A stretch of 64,000 bases of DNA from Pseudacidovorax sp. RU35E (GCF_900156165.1 NZ_FTMY01000005.1:1-64000); one strand, 5' to 3'; positions 35,765 through 46,433 are shown, counted from the first letter of the stretch. Notes: generated by a model not told the origin, from the letters alone. Program-made: numbers and translations.

Positions 35765-36660
35765 CGCTCCAGCGCTTCGCGGTACTTCTCGGCAGTGCGT
35801 TCGGTCACCTCGTTGGGCAGGCGCGGCGCAGGCGGCGTCTTGTGCCAGGGCTTGCCATTGATGCGCACGGCTTCCAGCCAGTCGCGCACGAACTGCTTGT
35901 CGTAGCTGGGCGGATTGGTCCCGGCGGCCAGCGCCTCTTCGTAGCCTTCCATCGGCCAGTAGCGGGAGCTGTCGGGCGTGAGCACTTCGTCCATCAGTAC
36001 CAGCTGACCGGTCTCGTCGAGGCCGAACTCGAATTTGGTGTCGGCAATGATCATGCCGCGCTGCAGCGCGATCTCGGCCGCCGTCTCGTACAGCGCGATG
36101 CTGGTCTCGCGGATCTGCTGGGCCAGCTGCGGGCCGATCATCTCGACCACGCGCTCGTAGCTGATGTTCTCGTCGTGCTCACCGACGGCGGCCTTGGCGG
36201 CGGGCGTGAAGATGGCGCGGGGCAGCTTGGCCGAATTGACCAGGCCCTCGGGCAGCGGCACGCCGCAGACGGCGCGGTTCTCCTGGTATTCCTTCCAGCC
36301 GCTGCCTGCCAGATAGCCGCGCACCACGGCCTCGACCGGAATCGGCTTCAGGCGCTTGACCAGCATCGAGCGCCCCGTGACCTGCGCCACTTCATCCGGG
36401 CGCACCACGCTTTCGGGATCCTCGCCGGTCAGATGGTTGGGGCAGATGCCGCCCAGGCGGTCGAACCACCAAAGCGCCATCTTCGTCAGGATCTCGCCTT
36501 TGCCCGGAATCGGTTCGCCCATGATGACGTCGAAGGCCGACAGCCGGTCGCTGGCGATCATGAGGATGCGGTCCTCGCCGACGGCGTAGTTGTCGCGCAC
36601 CTTGCCGCGTGCAAGCAGGGGCAGGCTCTGGATGGAGGAGGTATGGACGGTCGTGGCCAT
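35752..36660 (-). CDS. purC: SAICAR synthase
   Basis: The 302-residue phosphoribosylaminoimidazole-succinocarboxamide synthase condenses CAIR and aspartate in purine synthesis. It matches the longer single-domain form of proteobacteria and yeast: [54 protein letters not shown], and [32 protein letters not shown]. It is downstream of fba, separated by a terminator, so it should have its own promoter. Confidence 0.97.
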   Translation of the reverse strand: MATTVHTSSIQSLPLLARGKVRDNYAVGEDRILMIASDRLSAFDVIMGEPIPGKGEILTKMALWWFDRLGGICPNHLTGEDPESVVRPDEVAQVTGRSMLVKRLKPIPVEAVVRGYLAGSGWKEYQENRAVCGVPLPEGLVNSAKLPRAIFTPAAKAAVGEHDENISYERVVEMIGPQLAQQIRETSIALYETAAEIALQRGMIIADTKFEFGLDETGQLVLMDEVLTPDSSRYWPMEGYEEALAAGTNPPSYDKQFVRDWLEAVRINGKPWHKTPPAPRLPNEVTERTAEKYREALERLTG

Positions 36661-36756
36661 GGAGGTGCCGGGCGGCAGGATGATGGGAAAAGCAGCGCGC
36701 GATTATCCGCGCGCGGTGACAGGCCCGTGTCACGGCCTGTATGCGGCGAAGGCGCG

Positions 36757-36784
36757 AAAAAAAGCCACCGGCGATGCGGTGGCT
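36757..36784 (-). terminator. Terminator after fba
   Basis: On the minus strand AGCCACCG-N6-CGGTGGCT (36784-36763) is followed by a run of T (complement of the A-run 36757-36763). It closes the fba transcript and separates it from purC. Confidence 0.8.
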
Positions 36785-36820
36785 GGCCGTGAGGCGCCTC
36801 TGTGCGCCGGTCCGGCGGGT

Positions 36821-37885
36821 TTACTGGACGACCTGGGCCAGCTCGCCCTGGGCGTACTTGGCGGCCATGACCTGCAGGCCTGCACCCTTGATCTTGCCGG
36901 CCTGGCCTTCGCAGCCGAATTCCAGGTAGCGCTGCTTGCACACGGCCTTGGCGGCTTCGCGTGCCGGCTTCATCCACTCGCGCATGTCGAACTTCTCGGG
37001 GTTCTCGGCCATGAACTTGCGCACGGCGCCGGTCATCGCCATGCGGATGTCGGTGTCGATGTTGATCTTGCGCACGCCGTACTTGATGGCTTCCTGGATC
37101 TCGGCCACCGGCACGCCGTAGGTTTCCTTCATCTGGCCGCCGTACTGGTTGATGATGGCGCGCAGGTCCTGCGGCACCGACGAAGAGCCGTGCATCACCA
37201 GATGGGTGTTGGGGATGCGAGCGTGGATTTCCTTCACGCGGCTGATCGCCAGGATGTCGCCCGTGGGGGGGCGGCTGAACTTGTACGCGCCATGGCTGGT
37301 GCCGATGGCGATGGCCAGGGCGTCCAGCTGGGTGGCCTTGACGAACTGGGCGGCCTCTTCGGGGTCGGTCAGCATCTGGCTGTGGTCCAGCTTGCCTTCG
37401 GCGCCGATGCCGTCTTCCTCGCCGGCGTCGCCGGTTTCCAGGTTGCCCAGGCAGCCCAGCTCGCCCTCGACGGTCACGCCGACCTTGTGGGCCATCTCGA
37501 CGACCTTGCGGGTCACTTCCACGTTGTAGGCGAAGTCGGCCGGGGTCTTGCCGTCTTCACGCAGCGAGCCGTCCATCATGACGGAGCCGAAGCCCAGGTC
37601 GATGGCGCCAGCGCAGATCTTCGGGCTGGTGCCGTGGTCCTGGTGCATCACCAGCGGAATATGGGGATAGGCCTCGGTCGCCGCCTGGATCAGGTGCTTG
37701 ATGAAATGCTCGCCGGCATATTTGCGGGCGCCGGCGCTGGCCTGCAGGATCACCGGGGCGCCGACTTCGTCGGCAGCGGCCATCACGGCCTGCACTTGCT
37801 CCAGGTTGTTCACGTTGAAGGCCGGAATGCCGTAGCCGTTGGCGGCGGCGTGGTCCAGCAACTCGCGCATCGAGACAAGTGCCAT
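36821..37885 (-). CDS. fba: Class II fructose-bisphosphate aldolase
   Basis: The 354-residue zinc aldolase splits fructose-1,6-bisphosphate into dihydroxyacetone phosphate and glyceraldehyde-3-phosphate. Conserved parts are [39 protein letters not shown] (Zn/active-site His and Asp), [36 protein letters not shown] and [10 protein letters not shown]. It belongs to the Calvin-type subfamily (Fba/CbbA). AAAGGA precedes the ATG. An AT-rich leader with a TAGAAT box (complement of 37933-37938) may hold its own promoter. Confidence 0.97.
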   Translation of the reverse strand: MALVSMRELLDHAAANGYGIPAFNVNNLEQVQAVMAAADEVGAPVILQASAGARKYAGEHFIKHLIQAATEAYPHIPLVMHQDHGTSPKICAGAIDLGFGSVMMDGSLREDGKTPADFAYNVEVTRKVVEMAHKVGVTVEGELGCLGNLETGDAGEEDGIGAEGKLDHSQMLTDPEEAAQFVKATQLDALAIAIGTSHGAYKFSRPPTGDILAISRVKEIHARIPNTHLVMHGSSSVPQDLRAIINQYGGQMKETYGVPVAEIQEAIKYGVRKINIDTDIRMAMTGAVRKFMAENPEKFDMREWMKPAREAAKAVCKQRYLEFGCEGQAGKIKGAGLQVMAAKYAQGELAQVVQ

Positions 37886-37935
37886 GGTGATGTCCTTTGA
37901 TTAATCGTGGAAAAGTGCGAAAAATTCCATCGATT

Positions 37936-38856
37936 CTAATGAGGCGCCTTGTGGGACCCGTCCGACGGCGGGAGTCCGAGAAAGCGCAGCAGCGGCGGCG
38001 TCACCGGGCCGCCAATCCACTGGATGCGGCTGGCGAGTGCGCCCATCAGCGTGATATGGCTGAGGTTGTCGAAGGTCTTTACCTCCACCGGCACGCCAGC
38101 AGCCTCCAGCTTGCGCGCCATCTGGGCGGTGTTGCGCTGGGGGTCCACCAGGTTGTCCCGGTTGGCCGCCATGAGCAGCGTGCGGGGGGCGGCGGGCGTC
38201 ACATGGTTGATGGGTTGCGACTCGGGCATCGTCCGCGGCCAGTTAAAGGCACGCTTCACGTCCGGATCGCCGATGGGCAGGAAGTCGTAGGGTCCGGCCA
38301 GGCCGATCCAGCCCGCCAACTGCCGCGGGCTCGCGTCCAGCGCCTTGAGCCAGCGCGGATCGAGCGCCACCATGGCGGCGTTGTAGGCGCCCGAGCTGTG
38401 GCCCATCACATAGACCTGGGCCGGGTCGGCGCCCAGGCCCGCCGCATGGTCCAGTCCCCATTTCACGGCCAGTGCGCTGTCCTGCACGAAGGCCGGATAG
38501 CTCACTTCATTCGACAGCCGGTAGTCGGCCACCGCGACCACGGCACCATGCGAGGCGAGCGCCTCCCCGACGAACCGGTACTGGGCGCGGTCACCCGTGG
38601 TCCAGGTGCCGCCGTAGAAGAAAACCACCAGGGGCCGGTGCCCCGCGCCGGGCGCGGTGCGCGCCAGCGGCTGGTACACGTCCAGCCGCTGGCGCGGCTC
38701 GGTGCCGTAGGCGATGTCGTTCTGGACGGTGTAGGTGTCGGTGGGCGTGAGCCGGTCGACCAGCTTGATGGGCGAGCAGGCGCCCAGGGTGAGCGCGCCG
38801 GCCACGACCGCGAGCACGGCCGCGGCGATGCGCAGGAGAGGGAGGTGGGAAGGCAT
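37936..38856 (-). CDS. Lipoprotein alpha/beta hydrolase (esterase-like)
   Basis: The 306-residue protein has a lipoprotein signal with Cys27 in LTLGAC. An alpha/beta hydrolase fold follows: PLVVFFYGGTWTTGDR (oxyanion-type motif), YVMGHSSGAYNAA (nucleophile Ser in GHSSG) and a C-terminal His in FDNLSHITLMG. It resembles the BD-FAE/esterase-lipase family that is often annotated as carboxylesterase. It lies between pyk and fba, 50 bp from fba, and is not part of the usual glycolytic set. Substrate unknown. Confidence 0.88.
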   Translation of the reverse strand: MPSHLPLLRIAAAVLAVVAGALTLGACSPIKLVDRLTPTDTYTVQNDIAYGTEPRQRLDVYQPLARTAPGAGHRPLVVFFYGGTWTTGDRAQYRFVGEALASHGAVVAVADYRLSNEVSYPAFVQDSALAVKWGLDHAAGLGADPAQVYVMGHSSGAYNAAMVALDPRWLKALDASPRQLAGWIGLAGPYDFLPIGDPDVKRAFNWPRTMPESQPINHVTPAAPRTLLMAANRDNLVDPQRNTAQMARKLEAAGVPVEVKTFDNLSHITLMGALASRIQWIGGPVTPPLLRFLGLPPSDGSHKAPH

Positions 38857-38940
38857 GCCTTCCCATACGCAGGCGCCGCCGCTTTGGTTTCGGCCCTGCG
38901 CTCCCGTCCTACATGGCCGGGGCGTGGCGGGCCGCCTGCG

Positions 38941-40386
38941 TCAGGAAGCCGTGCAGATCCGCAGCATGTTGGTGCCGCCCGGCGCGCCCATCGGCTCGCC
39001 GCAAGTGATGGCGTACACGTCCCCGCTCTGGACGATGCCGCGCTTCTTGAGGTGCTCCTCCGCCTGATGGAGGGCGGCGTCGCGGTCGTTCTGCGTCTCG
39101 GTCAGCAGGGGCCGCACATTGCGGTAGAGCGCCATGCGCCGCTGCGTCGTCAGCCGCGCCGTCAGGGCATAGACGGGGATGTGTGCCGCATGCCGGCTCA
39201 TCCACAGGGCCGTGGAGCCCGACTCGGTCAGCGCCACGATGGCCTTGGCCCCCAGGTGGTGGGCGGTGAACAGCGCGCCCATGGCGATGGACTGGTCGAT
39301 GCGCGTGTAGTGCTGGCCGCTGAAGTCCAGGTCGCGCGAGGTGTCCTCGGCCTGCTCGGCCGCCTCGCAGATGCGGCTCATCTCCTTGACCGTTTCCAGC
39401 GGGTAGCGGCCCGAGGCCGTCTCGGCCGACAGCATGACGGCGTCGGTGCCATCGAGCACGGCATTGGCCACGTCGCTCACCTCGGCGCGGGTGGGCACGG
39501 GGTTGGTGATCATCGACTCCATCATCTGGGTGGCGGTGATGACCACGCGGTCCATCTCGCGCGCCATGCGGATCATCTTCTTCTGCAGGGCCGGCACGGC
39601 CGCATTGCCCACCTCGACCGCCAGGTCGCCGCGGGCGACCATGATGCCGTCGCTGACGCGAAGGATCTCCTCCAGTCGCGGGATGGCTTCGGCGCGCTCG
39701 ATCTTGGCGATCAGCCCGGGCTTGTGGCCCCATTCGGCACCGGCCACGTTGCACAGCTGGCGGGCCATCTCCATGTCGGTCGCGTTCTTGGGAAAGCTCA
39801 CCGCCACGTAGTCAGCCTGGAAGCTCATGGCGGTCTTGATGTCCTCCATGTCCTTGGCCGTGAGCGCCGGTGCCGTAAGGCCGCCGCCTTCCTTGTTGAT
39901 GCCCTTGTTGTTGGACAGCTCGCCGCCCACCAGCACGGTGGTGTGCACCGCGTCGCCGCGCACGCCGTCGACCAGCAGCACGATCAGGCCGTCGTTGAGC
40001 AGCAAGCGGTCGCCGGCCTTCACGTCGCGCGGCAGATCCTTGTAGTCCAGACCCACGGCCTGGCTGTCGCCGGGCTCCAGTCGAGCCGCATCCAGCACGA
40101 ACGAGGCGCCGGGCTCCAGCCAGACCTTGCCCTCGGCGAACTTGCCGACGCGGATCTTGGGGCCCTGCAGGTCGGCCATGATGGCCACCTCACGGCCGGC
40201 GCGGCGCGCGGCTTCGCGCACCATGGCGGCGCGATCGATGTGGTCCTGGGCCTGACCGTGGCTGAAGTTCAGGCGCACCACGCTGACCTTGTGGACGATC
40301 ATCTGCTCGATCAGTGCCGGCGTGCTGGACGCGGGGCCGAGCGTCGCGACGATCTTGGTGGCGTGGCGGGGAATGCGGGGGGCCAT
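38941..40386 (-). CDS. pyk: Pyruvate kinase
   Basis: The 481-residue enzyme turns phosphoenolpyruvate and ADP into pyruvate and ATP. Family blocks are TKIVATLGPASS at the N-terminus, VRLNFSHG, FPKNATDMEMAR, LIAKIERAEAIPRLEEIL, GIMVARGDLAVEVG, VITATQMMESMI and DAVMLSAETASGRYP. The start is placed at ATG 40386 (MAPRIPRHATKI). The C-terminal allosteric domain is present. Order pgk-pyk-fba-purC is conserved in beta-proteobacteria; here it is interrupted by two extra genes. Confidence 0.97.
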   Translation of the reverse strand: MAPRIPRHATKIVATLGPASSTPALIEQMIVHKVSVVRLNFSHGQAQDHIDRAAMVREAARRAGREVAIMADLQGPKIRVGKFAEGKVWLEPGASFVLDAARLEPGDSQAVGLDYKDLPRDVKAGDRLLLNDGLIVLLVDGVRGDAVHTTVLVGGELSNNKGINKEGGGLTAPALTAKDMEDIKTAMSFQADYVAVSFPKNATDMEMARQLCNVAGAEWGHKPGLIAKIERAEAIPRLEEILRVSDGIMVARGDLAVEVGNAAVPALQKKMIRMAREMDRVVITATQMMESMITNPVPTRAEVSDVANAVLDGTDAVMLSAETASGRYPLETVKEMSRICEAAEQAEDTSRDLDFSGQHYTRIDQSIAMGALFTAHHLGAKAIVALTESGSTALWMSRHAAHIPVYALTARLTTQRRMALYRNVRPLLTETQNDRDAALHQAEEHLKKRGIVQSGDVYAITCGEPMGAPGGTNMLRICTAS

Positions 40387-40603
40387 GGGCGAAGTCTCCG
40401 GAAGTGAAGCCGCCCCGGCGGACGGGGCGGTGCGCGAAATTCTCGCCCATGGCCGCCGGGCTCCGGCCAGGCCCGCCATTCGAGCGCGGAATAGTGCCTA
40501 TCTTCCGTGGCTTTTAAAGGCGATTTGACCGGCGTCATCGACGTGAAAAGGCGATCGGTTATCGTCGACGGTTGTCCAGAACCTGAAAAACCGCCTTTTT
40601 TCA

Positions 40604-41740
40604 ATGGCTTACAGATCCGAACTCTCGCTGCCCGAGCCGCTTGAGCCCAGCGCGCCGCTGCCGCACCGCAAGATCATCCGCAGCTGGCTGACGCCCCTGG
40701 CGCAGCGCAGCACCTGGCGTGCCTTCGCGCTCATCATGCTCGACTACATCCTCTTCTTCGGCCTGATGGCCGCCGTGGTGCTGGTCGATGCCGTGTGGCT
40801 CAAACTGCTGGCCGCCCTGGCCGCCGGCTTCGTGATCGGCCGCCTGTTCATCATTGGACACGACGGCTGCCACCAGAGCCTGACCGAGAACCGCCGCCTC
40901 AACAAATGGCTCGGCCGCATCGCCTTCCTGCCCTCGCTCACCGCCTACAGCCTCTGGGACATGGGCCACAACGTGGTGCACCATGGCTTCACCAACCTGA
41001 AGGGCGTGGACTTCGTCTGGGCCCCCATGACGCAGGACGAGTACCGCGCCATGTCGCCGATGCGCCGCGTGGCCGAGCGCATCTACCGCAGCGGCTGGGG
41101 ACCGGGCCTGTACTACGCCGTCGAGATCTGGTGGGCCAAGATGATGTTCCCCAGCAAGAAGATCATGGGCAACACCTACCGCCCGGTCTTCACCCGCGAC
41201 TGTCTGCTGGTCAGCGGCTTCGCCCTGCTGTGGATCGCGGCCCTGGTCGGTGCCGCCTTCGCCACCGGCCAGTCGGCCTGGCTGCTGGTGCTGCTGGGCT
41301 TCGTGGTGCCGATGGTGTTCTGGTTCAACATGATGGGCTTCGTCATCTACGGCCACCACACCCACGTCAAGGTCCAGTGGCACAACGAGAAGGCCGCCTG
41401 GCAGCGCGCACAGCCCTTCGTCTCCACCACCGTGCACCTGACCTTCCCGTTCCGGATCGGCGCGATGATGCACCACATCATGGAGCACACCGCCCATCAC
41501 GTGGACATGAGCATTCCGCTCTACAAGCTCAAGGAAACGCAGAAGGTGCTCGAGCAGATGCTGCCCGGCCGCATCATCATCCAGCGCTTCTCCTGGAAGT
41601 GGTACTTCGACACCGCCCGCGCCTGCAAGCTGTACGACTTCACTCGCCAGTGCTGGACCGACTTCAAGGGCCGGGCCACGAGCGAGCTGCGCTCGCTGGT
41701 GCCGCCGCAGGCGGCCGAGGCTGCCGCCCGGCCGGCCTGA
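40604..41740 (+). CDS. Membrane fatty acid desaturase
   Basis: The 378-residue protein is a diiron membrane fatty acid desaturase. His boxes are HDGCH (86-90), HNVVHH (122-127) and HTAHHVD near residue 290, with extra HHTHVK around residue 245. Several membrane helices separate them. It introduces double bonds into acyl chains, so adjusts membrane fluidity. It lies between pyk and pgk on the opposite strand, with about 215 bp of AT-richer sequence before it but no clear ribosome binding site directly before the ATG. A strong terminator follows. Confidence 0.9.
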   Translation: MAYRSELSLPEPLEPSAPLPHRKIIRSWLTPLAQRSTWRAFALIMLDYILFFGLMAAVVLVDAVWLKLLAALAAGFVIGRLFIIGHDGCHQSLTENRRLNKWLGRIAFLPSLTAYSLWDMGHNVVHHGFTNLKGVDFVWAPMTQDEYRAMSPMRRVAERIYRSGWGPGLYYAVEIWWAKMMFPSKKIMGNTYRPVFTRDCLLVSGFALLWIAALVGAAFATGQSAWLLVLLGFVVPMVFWFNMMGFVIYGHHTHVKVQWHNEKAAWQRAQPFVSTTVHLTFPFRIGAMMHHIMEHTAHHVDMSIPLYKLKETQKVLEQMLPGRIIIQRFSWKWYFDTARACKLYDFTRQCWTDFKGRATSELRSLVPPQAAEAAARPA

Positions 41741-41784
41741 CAGCCTGAATCCTCGCCGCGGCCTCGGCGCCGCGTGCGGCGTGA

Positions 41785-41830
41785 CAACAAAAAACCCGGC
41801 CCGCAGCAATGCGGGCCGGGTTTTTTGTTG
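41785..41830. terminator. Bidirectional terminator between desaturase and pgk
   Basis: A perfect 20-bp inverted repeat (41785-41804 with 41811-41830) has a 6-nt loop. Its stem is GC-rich inside (CCCGGCCCGC) and flanked by A6/T6, so it gives a T-run in both directions. It lies between the convergent desaturase and pgk genes. Confidence 0.92.
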
Positions 41831-41896
41831 GGCGAACCTGTCGCGGAATCTGCCTGGCCCGCAGCGTGGCGGCGCGCCGGGCGCGCCGCCGAACGC

Positions 41897-43090
41897 TCAG
41901 CCCGCCGCGCGCTTTTCCAGGATATCGAGGGCCGGCAGCTTTTTGCCTTCCAGCACTTCCAGGAAGGCACCGCCGCCCGTGGAGATGTAGCCGACGTCCT
42001 TCTCGATGCCGTACTTGGCGATGGCCGCCAGCGTGTCGCCGCCACCGGCGATGGAGAAGGCGCTGCTCGCCGCGATGGCACGGGCGATGGCTTCGGTGCC
42101 CTTGGCGAAGGCGTCGAATTCGAACACGCCGACCGGGCCGTTCCAGACGATGGTGCCGGCTTCGCGCAGCTGGGCGGCGAGCTGCTCGGCGGTCTGCGGG
42201 CCGATGTCCAGGATCAGGTCGTCGTCGGCCACCTCGGTGGCGGGCTTCACCGTGGCCGGCGCGTCGGCCGAGAAGCTCTTGGCCGTCACCACGTCCACCG
42301 GGATCGGCACCGCCGCGCCGCGGGCGCGCATGGCCTCGATCACCGCCTTGGCTTCGTCGACCAGGTCGGCCTCGGCCAGCGACTTGCCGATGGGCAGGCC
42401 GGCGGCCAGCATGAAGGTGTTGGCGATGCCGCCACCCACGATCAGCTGGTCCACGTTGGCCGACAGGCTCTTGAGGATGGTCAGCTTGGTGCTCACCTTG
42501 GAGCCGGCCACGATGGCCACCAGCGGCCGTTTCGGCGCGGCCAGGGCCTTGGTGATGGCGTCGATCTCGGCCGCCAGCAGCGGGCCGGCGCAGGCTACCG
42601 GCGCGAACTGGGCGATGCCGTAGGTGGTGGCCTCGGCGCGGTGGGCGGTGCCGAAGGCGTCGTTGACGTAGATGTCGGTCAGGGCGGCCATCTTGCGCGC
42701 CAGCGCCTCGTCGTTCTTCTTCTCGCCCTTGTTCAGGCGGCAGTTCTCCAGCAGCACGACCTCACCGGGCGCGACCTGCACGCCGTCGGCCCAGTCGGCC
42801 ACCAGCCGCACCTCGCGGCCCAGCAGTTCGCCCAGACGCTGGGCGACGGGCGCCAGCGAGTCCTCGGGCTTGAAGGCGCCTTCGGTGGGGCGGCCCAGGT
42901 GCGACGTGACCATCACCGCAGCGCCGGCGTCCAGCGCCATCTGGATGCAGGGCGCCGAGGCGCGGATGCGCGTGTCTTCAGTGATGCGGCCATCGTCGTC
43001 CTGCGGGACGTTCAGGTCGGCACGGATGAAGACGCGGCGGCCCTGGGCCTTGCCTTGTTCACACAGGTCGGAGAAGCGGATGACGTTCAT
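41897..43090 (-). CDS. pgk: Phosphoglycerate kinase
   Basis: The 397-residue enzyme transfers phosphate from 1,3-bisphosphoglycerate to ADP. Family signature [20 protein letters not shown] lies near the N-terminus, followed by [66 protein letters not shown] and [13 protein letters not shown] 43090 (MNVIRFSDL) is chosen over the open upstream extension. Confidence 0.97.
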   Translation of the reverse strand: MNVIRFSDLCEQGKAQGRRVFIRADLNVPQDDDGRITEDTRIRASAPCIQMALDAGAAVMVTSHLGRPTEGAFKPEDSLAPVAQRLGELLGREVRLVADWADGVQVAPGEVVLLENCRLNKGEKKNDEALARKMAALTDIYVNDAFGTAHRAEATTYGIAQFAPVACAGPLLAAEIDAITKALAAPKRPLVAIVAGSKVSTKLTILKSLSANVDQLIVGGGIANTFMLAAGLPIGKSLAEADLVDEAKAVIEAMRARGAAVPIPVDVVTAKSFSADAPATVKPATEVADDDLILDIGPQTAEQLAAQLREAGTIVWNGPVGVFEFDAFAKGTEAIARAIAASSAFSIAGGGDTLAAIAKYGIEKDVGYISTGGGAFLEVLEGKKLPALDILEKRAAG

Positions 43091-43172
43091 GGTTGCGGCT
43101 TGGGAGGAAGTTGTCTCGGCGCCGTCCGCAGGCGGGACGGGCAACAGGGCATTGTAGGGAGCGGTGTTGGCG

Positions 43173-43505
43173 CTACCAGCCCAGTCCCAGGTGCAGCGGC
43201 AGGTACACCGCCATGCCGCCGGCCATCGTGACGATCGTGCTGCGGCGCCAGAAGTAGAGCGCCGCGCCCGCTGCGGCGGCGAACAGGCGCGCGTCCTGCC
43301 AGCTGGGGATGAGGTGCCCGCTGCTCATCAGCACCTCGGGCGCCACCACGGCGGCCAGCGCCGCCACCGGCGCGTAGCGCAGTGCCCGGTGCACCCAGGC
43401 GGGCAGGGGCAGGGCGCGCTCGGTGATGAAGAAGAAGCAGCGCGTGACCACGGTCACCACGGCCATGCCCACGATGACGGCGACGGTCCAGGGATCGGTC
43501 TGCAT
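43173..43505 (-). CDS. azlD: AzlD-family branched-chain amino acid exporter subunit
   Basis: The 110-residue hydrophobic protein has about four helices and the AzlD pattern [20 protein letters not shown] and [19 protein letters not shown]. Its ATG overlaps the azlC stop by 1 bp (TGATG). Together with AzlC it exports branched-chain or other hydrophobic amino acids. Confidence 0.9.
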   Translation of the reverse strand: MQTDPWTVAVIVGMAVVTVVTRCFFFITERALPLPAWVHRALRYAPVAALAAVVAPEVLMSSGHLIPSWQDARLFAAAAGAALYFWRRSTIVTMAGGMAVYLPLHLGLGW

Positions 43506-44251
43506 CAGCCCGCCTCCCCTGTACGGCGCCGTGCGAGGCGGCCGAACTGCTGTTCGAGCCAGAAGCAGGCCAGCACCGCCAGACCGATGGACACCACGAT
43601 GTTCAGCCGCAGGGGCAACGCATAGGCGGCCACCGCCGTGGCGCTGGCGATCAGCAGCGCCAGCACCTGCAGCCGGGTGGTGACCATCGAGGCCAGGATG
43701 CCCACCAGCGCCAGCACGCCGGCGAAGCCCAGGCCCCAGCGCTGGGGGATCAGCTCCGCCAGCGCGATTCCGGCCAGGCTCAGCAGGATCCAGCAGCTCC
43801 AGTTGACCGAGTAGCCGCCCACGAGGTACGCCTCCTGCTCGTCGCGCTCGGCCTGGGTGGCCGGTGGCTGCGGAAAACGGGCGGTGAACACGGCATAGCT
43901 CAGGTCGCCGGTCAGGTAGCCGTGCACCAGCCGACGCCAGCGTGGCATGTGCATCAGGTAGTGGCGCAGGTGCAGGCTGAAGACGACGAAGCGCAGGTTC
44001 ACGCAGAAGGCCGTGGCCAGGATCACCCAGGCGGGGGCGCCCGCGACCAGCAGCGGGACGGCGGCCAGCTGGGCGCTGCCGGCGTAGACCAGCAGGGTCA
44101 TCAACACGGCTTCCAGCGGCGACAGGCCGGTCTTGACCATGGCGACGCCGGTCATCAGGCCCCAGGCGCCAATGCCCAGCGCCACCGGTGTCATCAGCGC
44201 GGCACCTTCCCGGAAGGCCGGGCGCCGACGGATGGCAGGCGACCAGAACAT
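43505..44251 (-). CDS. azlC: AzlC-family branched-chain amino acid exporter subunit
   Basis: The 248-residue membrane protein matches the AzlC/YgaZ family: FREGAALMTPVALGIGAWGLMTG, VLMTLLVYAGSAQLAAVPLL, FCVNLRFVVFSLHLRHYL and GYLTGDLSYAVFTARFP. It is translated directly after fmt (its ATG overlaps the fmt TGA by 1 bp) and before azlD (1-bp overlap), so the three form a tight leftward operon. The pair exports branched-chain amino acids or analogues. Confidence 0.92.
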   Translation of the reverse strand: MFWSPAIRRRPAFREGAALMTPVALGIGAWGLMTGVAMVKTGLSPLEAVLMTLLVYAGSAQLAAVPLLVAGAPAWVILATAFCVNLRFVVFSLHLRHYLMHMPRWRRLVHGYLTGDLSYAVFTARFPQPPATQAERDEQEAYLVGGYSVNWSCWILLSLAGIALAELIPQRWGLGFAGVLALVGILASMVTTRLQVLALLIASATAVAAYALPLRLNIVVSIGLAVLACFWLEQQFGRLARRRTGEAG

Positions 44252-45246
44252 CAGGCCAGCACCGTGCCGGCGGTCAGCGGCGCTCCGCGCAGGAAGTCTG
44301 CCGCAGCCAGGCGCTTGCCGCCCGCGCGCTGCAACTGGGTGGCCATCAACGTGCCGCTGCCGGCTGCAATGGCCACCCCGTCGGCCTCGGCGCGCAGCAC
44401 GGTGCCGGGGGTCGGGCTGGCGTTGCAGGCCTGCGGCAGCGCGTGCGCAGCCCAGATCTTGAGCGGCTGGCCGTCCAGCTCGGCCACGGCACCGGGAAAG
44501 GGGTCGAAGGCGCGCACCCGGCGGGCCAGGGTGTCGGCGTCCAGCGCCCAGTCGATGCGGGCTTCGGCCTTCTCGATCTTGTGGGCGTAGGTCACGCCCT
44601 CGGCGGGTTGGGGCGTGCGTGGCAGTGGTCCGGCGTCGGCCTGCAGCAGAGCCTGCACGATCAGCCGCCCGCCCATTGCGGCCAGGCGGTCGTGCAACTG
44701 GCCGGTGCTTTCGTCGGAGCCGATGGGCAAGGATTCCCTCAGCAGCATGTCACCGGTGTCCAGACCGGCGTCCATCTGCATGATGGTCACGCCCGTCTCG
44801 GCGTCGCCCGCCTCGATGGCGCGGTGGATCGGCGCGGCGCCGCGCCAGCGCGGCAGCAGGCTGGCGTGGATGTTGAGGCAGCCCAGGGCCTGTGTATCGG
44901 CCGGGGCGCCCTCGCCCTGACCGGCCATGAGGTCCAGCACCCACTGGGGCAGGATCAGGCCGTAGGCGGCGACCACCATCGCGTCGGCGCGCGCCGCGAC
45001 CAGGGCCTCGCGGGCCGTGGCGGCGTCCTCGGGGTACTTGCCGTCCAGCCGCAGGCTGCGTGGCTGGGCCACGGGCCAGTTGCGGGCCAGGGCATGGGCC
45101 TTGACCGGCGACGCCTGCAGCTTCATGCCGCGGCCGGCGGGCCGGTCGGGCTGGGTCAGCACCAGGGCAATCTCGATGCCGGCGGCATCCAGGGCTTCGA
45201 GCGCCACGCGGGCGAATTCGGGCGTGCCCGCGAAGACGATCCTCAT
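44251..45246 (-). CDS. fmt: Methionyl-tRNA formyltransferase
   Basis: The 331-residue enzyme formylates the initiator Met-tRNA with 10-formyl-THF. It starts [19 protein letters not shown]. Motifs are [22 protein letters not shown] (catalytic Asn and His) and [13 protein letters not shown]. The C-terminal OB-like domain covers about residues 210-331. It lies in the conserved def-fmt set, here with a small lipoprotein gene between def and fmt. Confidence 0.97.
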   Translation of the reverse strand: MRIVFAGTPEFARVALEALDAAGIEIALVLTQPDRPAGRGMKLQASPVKAHALARNWPVAQPRSLRLDGKYPEDAATAREALVAARADAMVVAAYGLILPQWVLDLMAGQGEGAPADTQALGCLNIHASLLPRWRGAAPIHRAIEAGDAETGVTIMQMDAGLDTGDMLLRESLPIGSDESTGQLHDRLAAMGGRLIVQALLQADAGPLPRTPQPAEGVTYAHKIEKAEARIDWALDADTLARRVRAFDPFPGAVAELDGQPLKIWAAHALPQACNASPTPGTVLRAEADGVAIAAGSGTLMATQLQRAGGKRLAAADFLRGAPLTAGTVLA

Positions 45247-45262
45247 CGGTGGGGAGATGCTT

Positions 45263-45763
45263 TCAAGAACGGGAGTCGGGCGGAACGAAACGCAGGTCGT
45301 CGCCCACGTGGTAACGGCGCACCACGCCCTGGGGATCGATGTAGATGTACAGCAGGCGCGGCGTGTTGAGTTGGCGATAGCGCCACTGCCACACCTCGCC
45401 CTGGAAGGACCAGACGCGCGACACCTCTTCCGGCCGGCCGAAGGTGCGCAGCACATCCGCGACGCGCCATTGGTCGATGCGAATCTGACCGAACCGGTTC
45501 TCGTCGAGCTCCTGCGTCACCGCGACCACACGGCCGCTGGCGTCCAGGTCGACGTTGTTGACCGCGAAGCCGGCAGGCTGGCGCGAGTACTGCAGGCGCT
45601 CCCCCGTCGGCAGGGGGTAGATGGCCGTCGGTGCGCCTAGCTGCTGGAGGACCTCGGCGCGCGAGGCGCCGGCGGGCACCCGCTGCGGCTCGCTGGCGCA
45701 GCCCGCCAGCCATGCCGCCGCCACCAGCGCGGATCCGAGGGCGAAGCGACGTCCGGCGTTCAT
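45263..45763 (-). CDS. Small lipoprotein, BamE/SmpA-like
   Basis: The 166-residue protein has a lipobox with Cys22 ([11 protein letters not shown]). The mature part has two weak repeats of the BamE/OmlA type: [21 protein letters not shown] and [18 protein letters not shown], each a short helix before beta strands ([13 protein letters not shown]). Its ATG overlaps the def stop by 4 bp, and fmt begins 16 bp further on. Similar genes sit between def and fmt in other beta-proteobacteria. Function unknown; an outer-membrane assembly role is only suggested by the fold. Confidence 0.75.
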   Translation of the reverse strand: MNAGRRFALGSALVAAAWLAGCASEPQRVPAGASRAEVLQQLGAPTAIYPLPTGERLQYSRQPAGFAVNNVDLDASGRVVAVTQELDENRFGQIRIDQWRVADVLRTFGRPEEVSRVWSFQGEVWQWRYRQLNTPRLLYIYIDPQGVVRRYHVGDDLRFVPPDSRS

Positions 45764-46275
45764 GCGCTTCGGCCGCCTTCGCGCTGTGCCTTGAGCAGCT
45801 TGGTCTTGATGCGATTGCGCTTGAGGGGGGACAGGTATTCGACGAACACCTTGCCCAGCAGGTGATCCAGCTCGTGCTGGATGCAGATGGCCAGCAGCCC
45901 TTCGGCCTCGATGGTGCGGGGGTTGCCCTCGGCGTCGAGCGCCTGCACGCGCACGGCCGTCGAGCGCTCCACACCGTCGTAGATGCCGGGCACCGACAGG
46001 CAGCCCTCTTCGTTCATCACCTTATCGTCGCTGGCCCAGACGATCTCGGGGTTGATCAGCACCAGCGGTTCATTGCGCTCTTCCGACACGTCGATCACCA
46101 CCAGACGCTCGTGCACGTCGATCTGCGTGGCGGCCAGGCCGATGCCGCTGGCCTCGTACATGGTCTCGAGCATGTCGGCGATCAGGGTACGGATGCGCGC
46201 ATCGACCGCCTGCACGGGCTTGGCCACGGTGTGCAGACGCGGGTCGGGATAGCTCAGGATGGTTCTCAGGGCCAT
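45760..46275 (-). CDS. def: Peptide deformylase
   Basis: The 171-residue metalloenzyme removes the N-formyl group from new proteins. All three signature motifs are present: [18 protein letters not shown] with the metal Cys, and QHELDHLLG with the two metal His and the catalytic Glu. ATG 46275 ([14 protein letters not shown]) is chosen; the frame is open upstream into non-conserved sequence. It heads the leftward set def-lipoprotein-fmt-azlC-azlD and is divergent from lysM-dprA. Confidence 0.97.
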   Translation of the reverse strand: MALRTILSYPDPRLHTVAKPVQAVDARIRTLIADMLETMYEASGIGLAATQIDVHERLVVIDVSEERNEPLVLINPEIVWASDDKVMNEEGCLSVPGIYDGVERSTAVRVQALDAEGNPRTIEAEGLLAICIQHELDHLLGKVFVEYLSPLKRNRIKTKLLKAQREGGRSA

Positions 46276-46433
46276 GTTTCTCGGGGCAAAGTTGTGGCTA
46301 TTTTCCCATTTCGACTCCCTCCGGCCGGCTGCCCGGCCGGATGACGTTGCTGCCGACAGGGCTTGCGCGCAAAATCTTTGCAAATTGTGAGTAAACGTCT
46401 TCTGCCGCGCTTCGGCAGGATGGCGCGCCGACC

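Noticed and set aside
40487-40603. Operator or clear promoter before the desaturase gene
   Set aside because: The gap is AT-richer and has TTGACC, but no -10 at the right distance, and the repeated AAAGGCGAT fragments are too short to call an operator.
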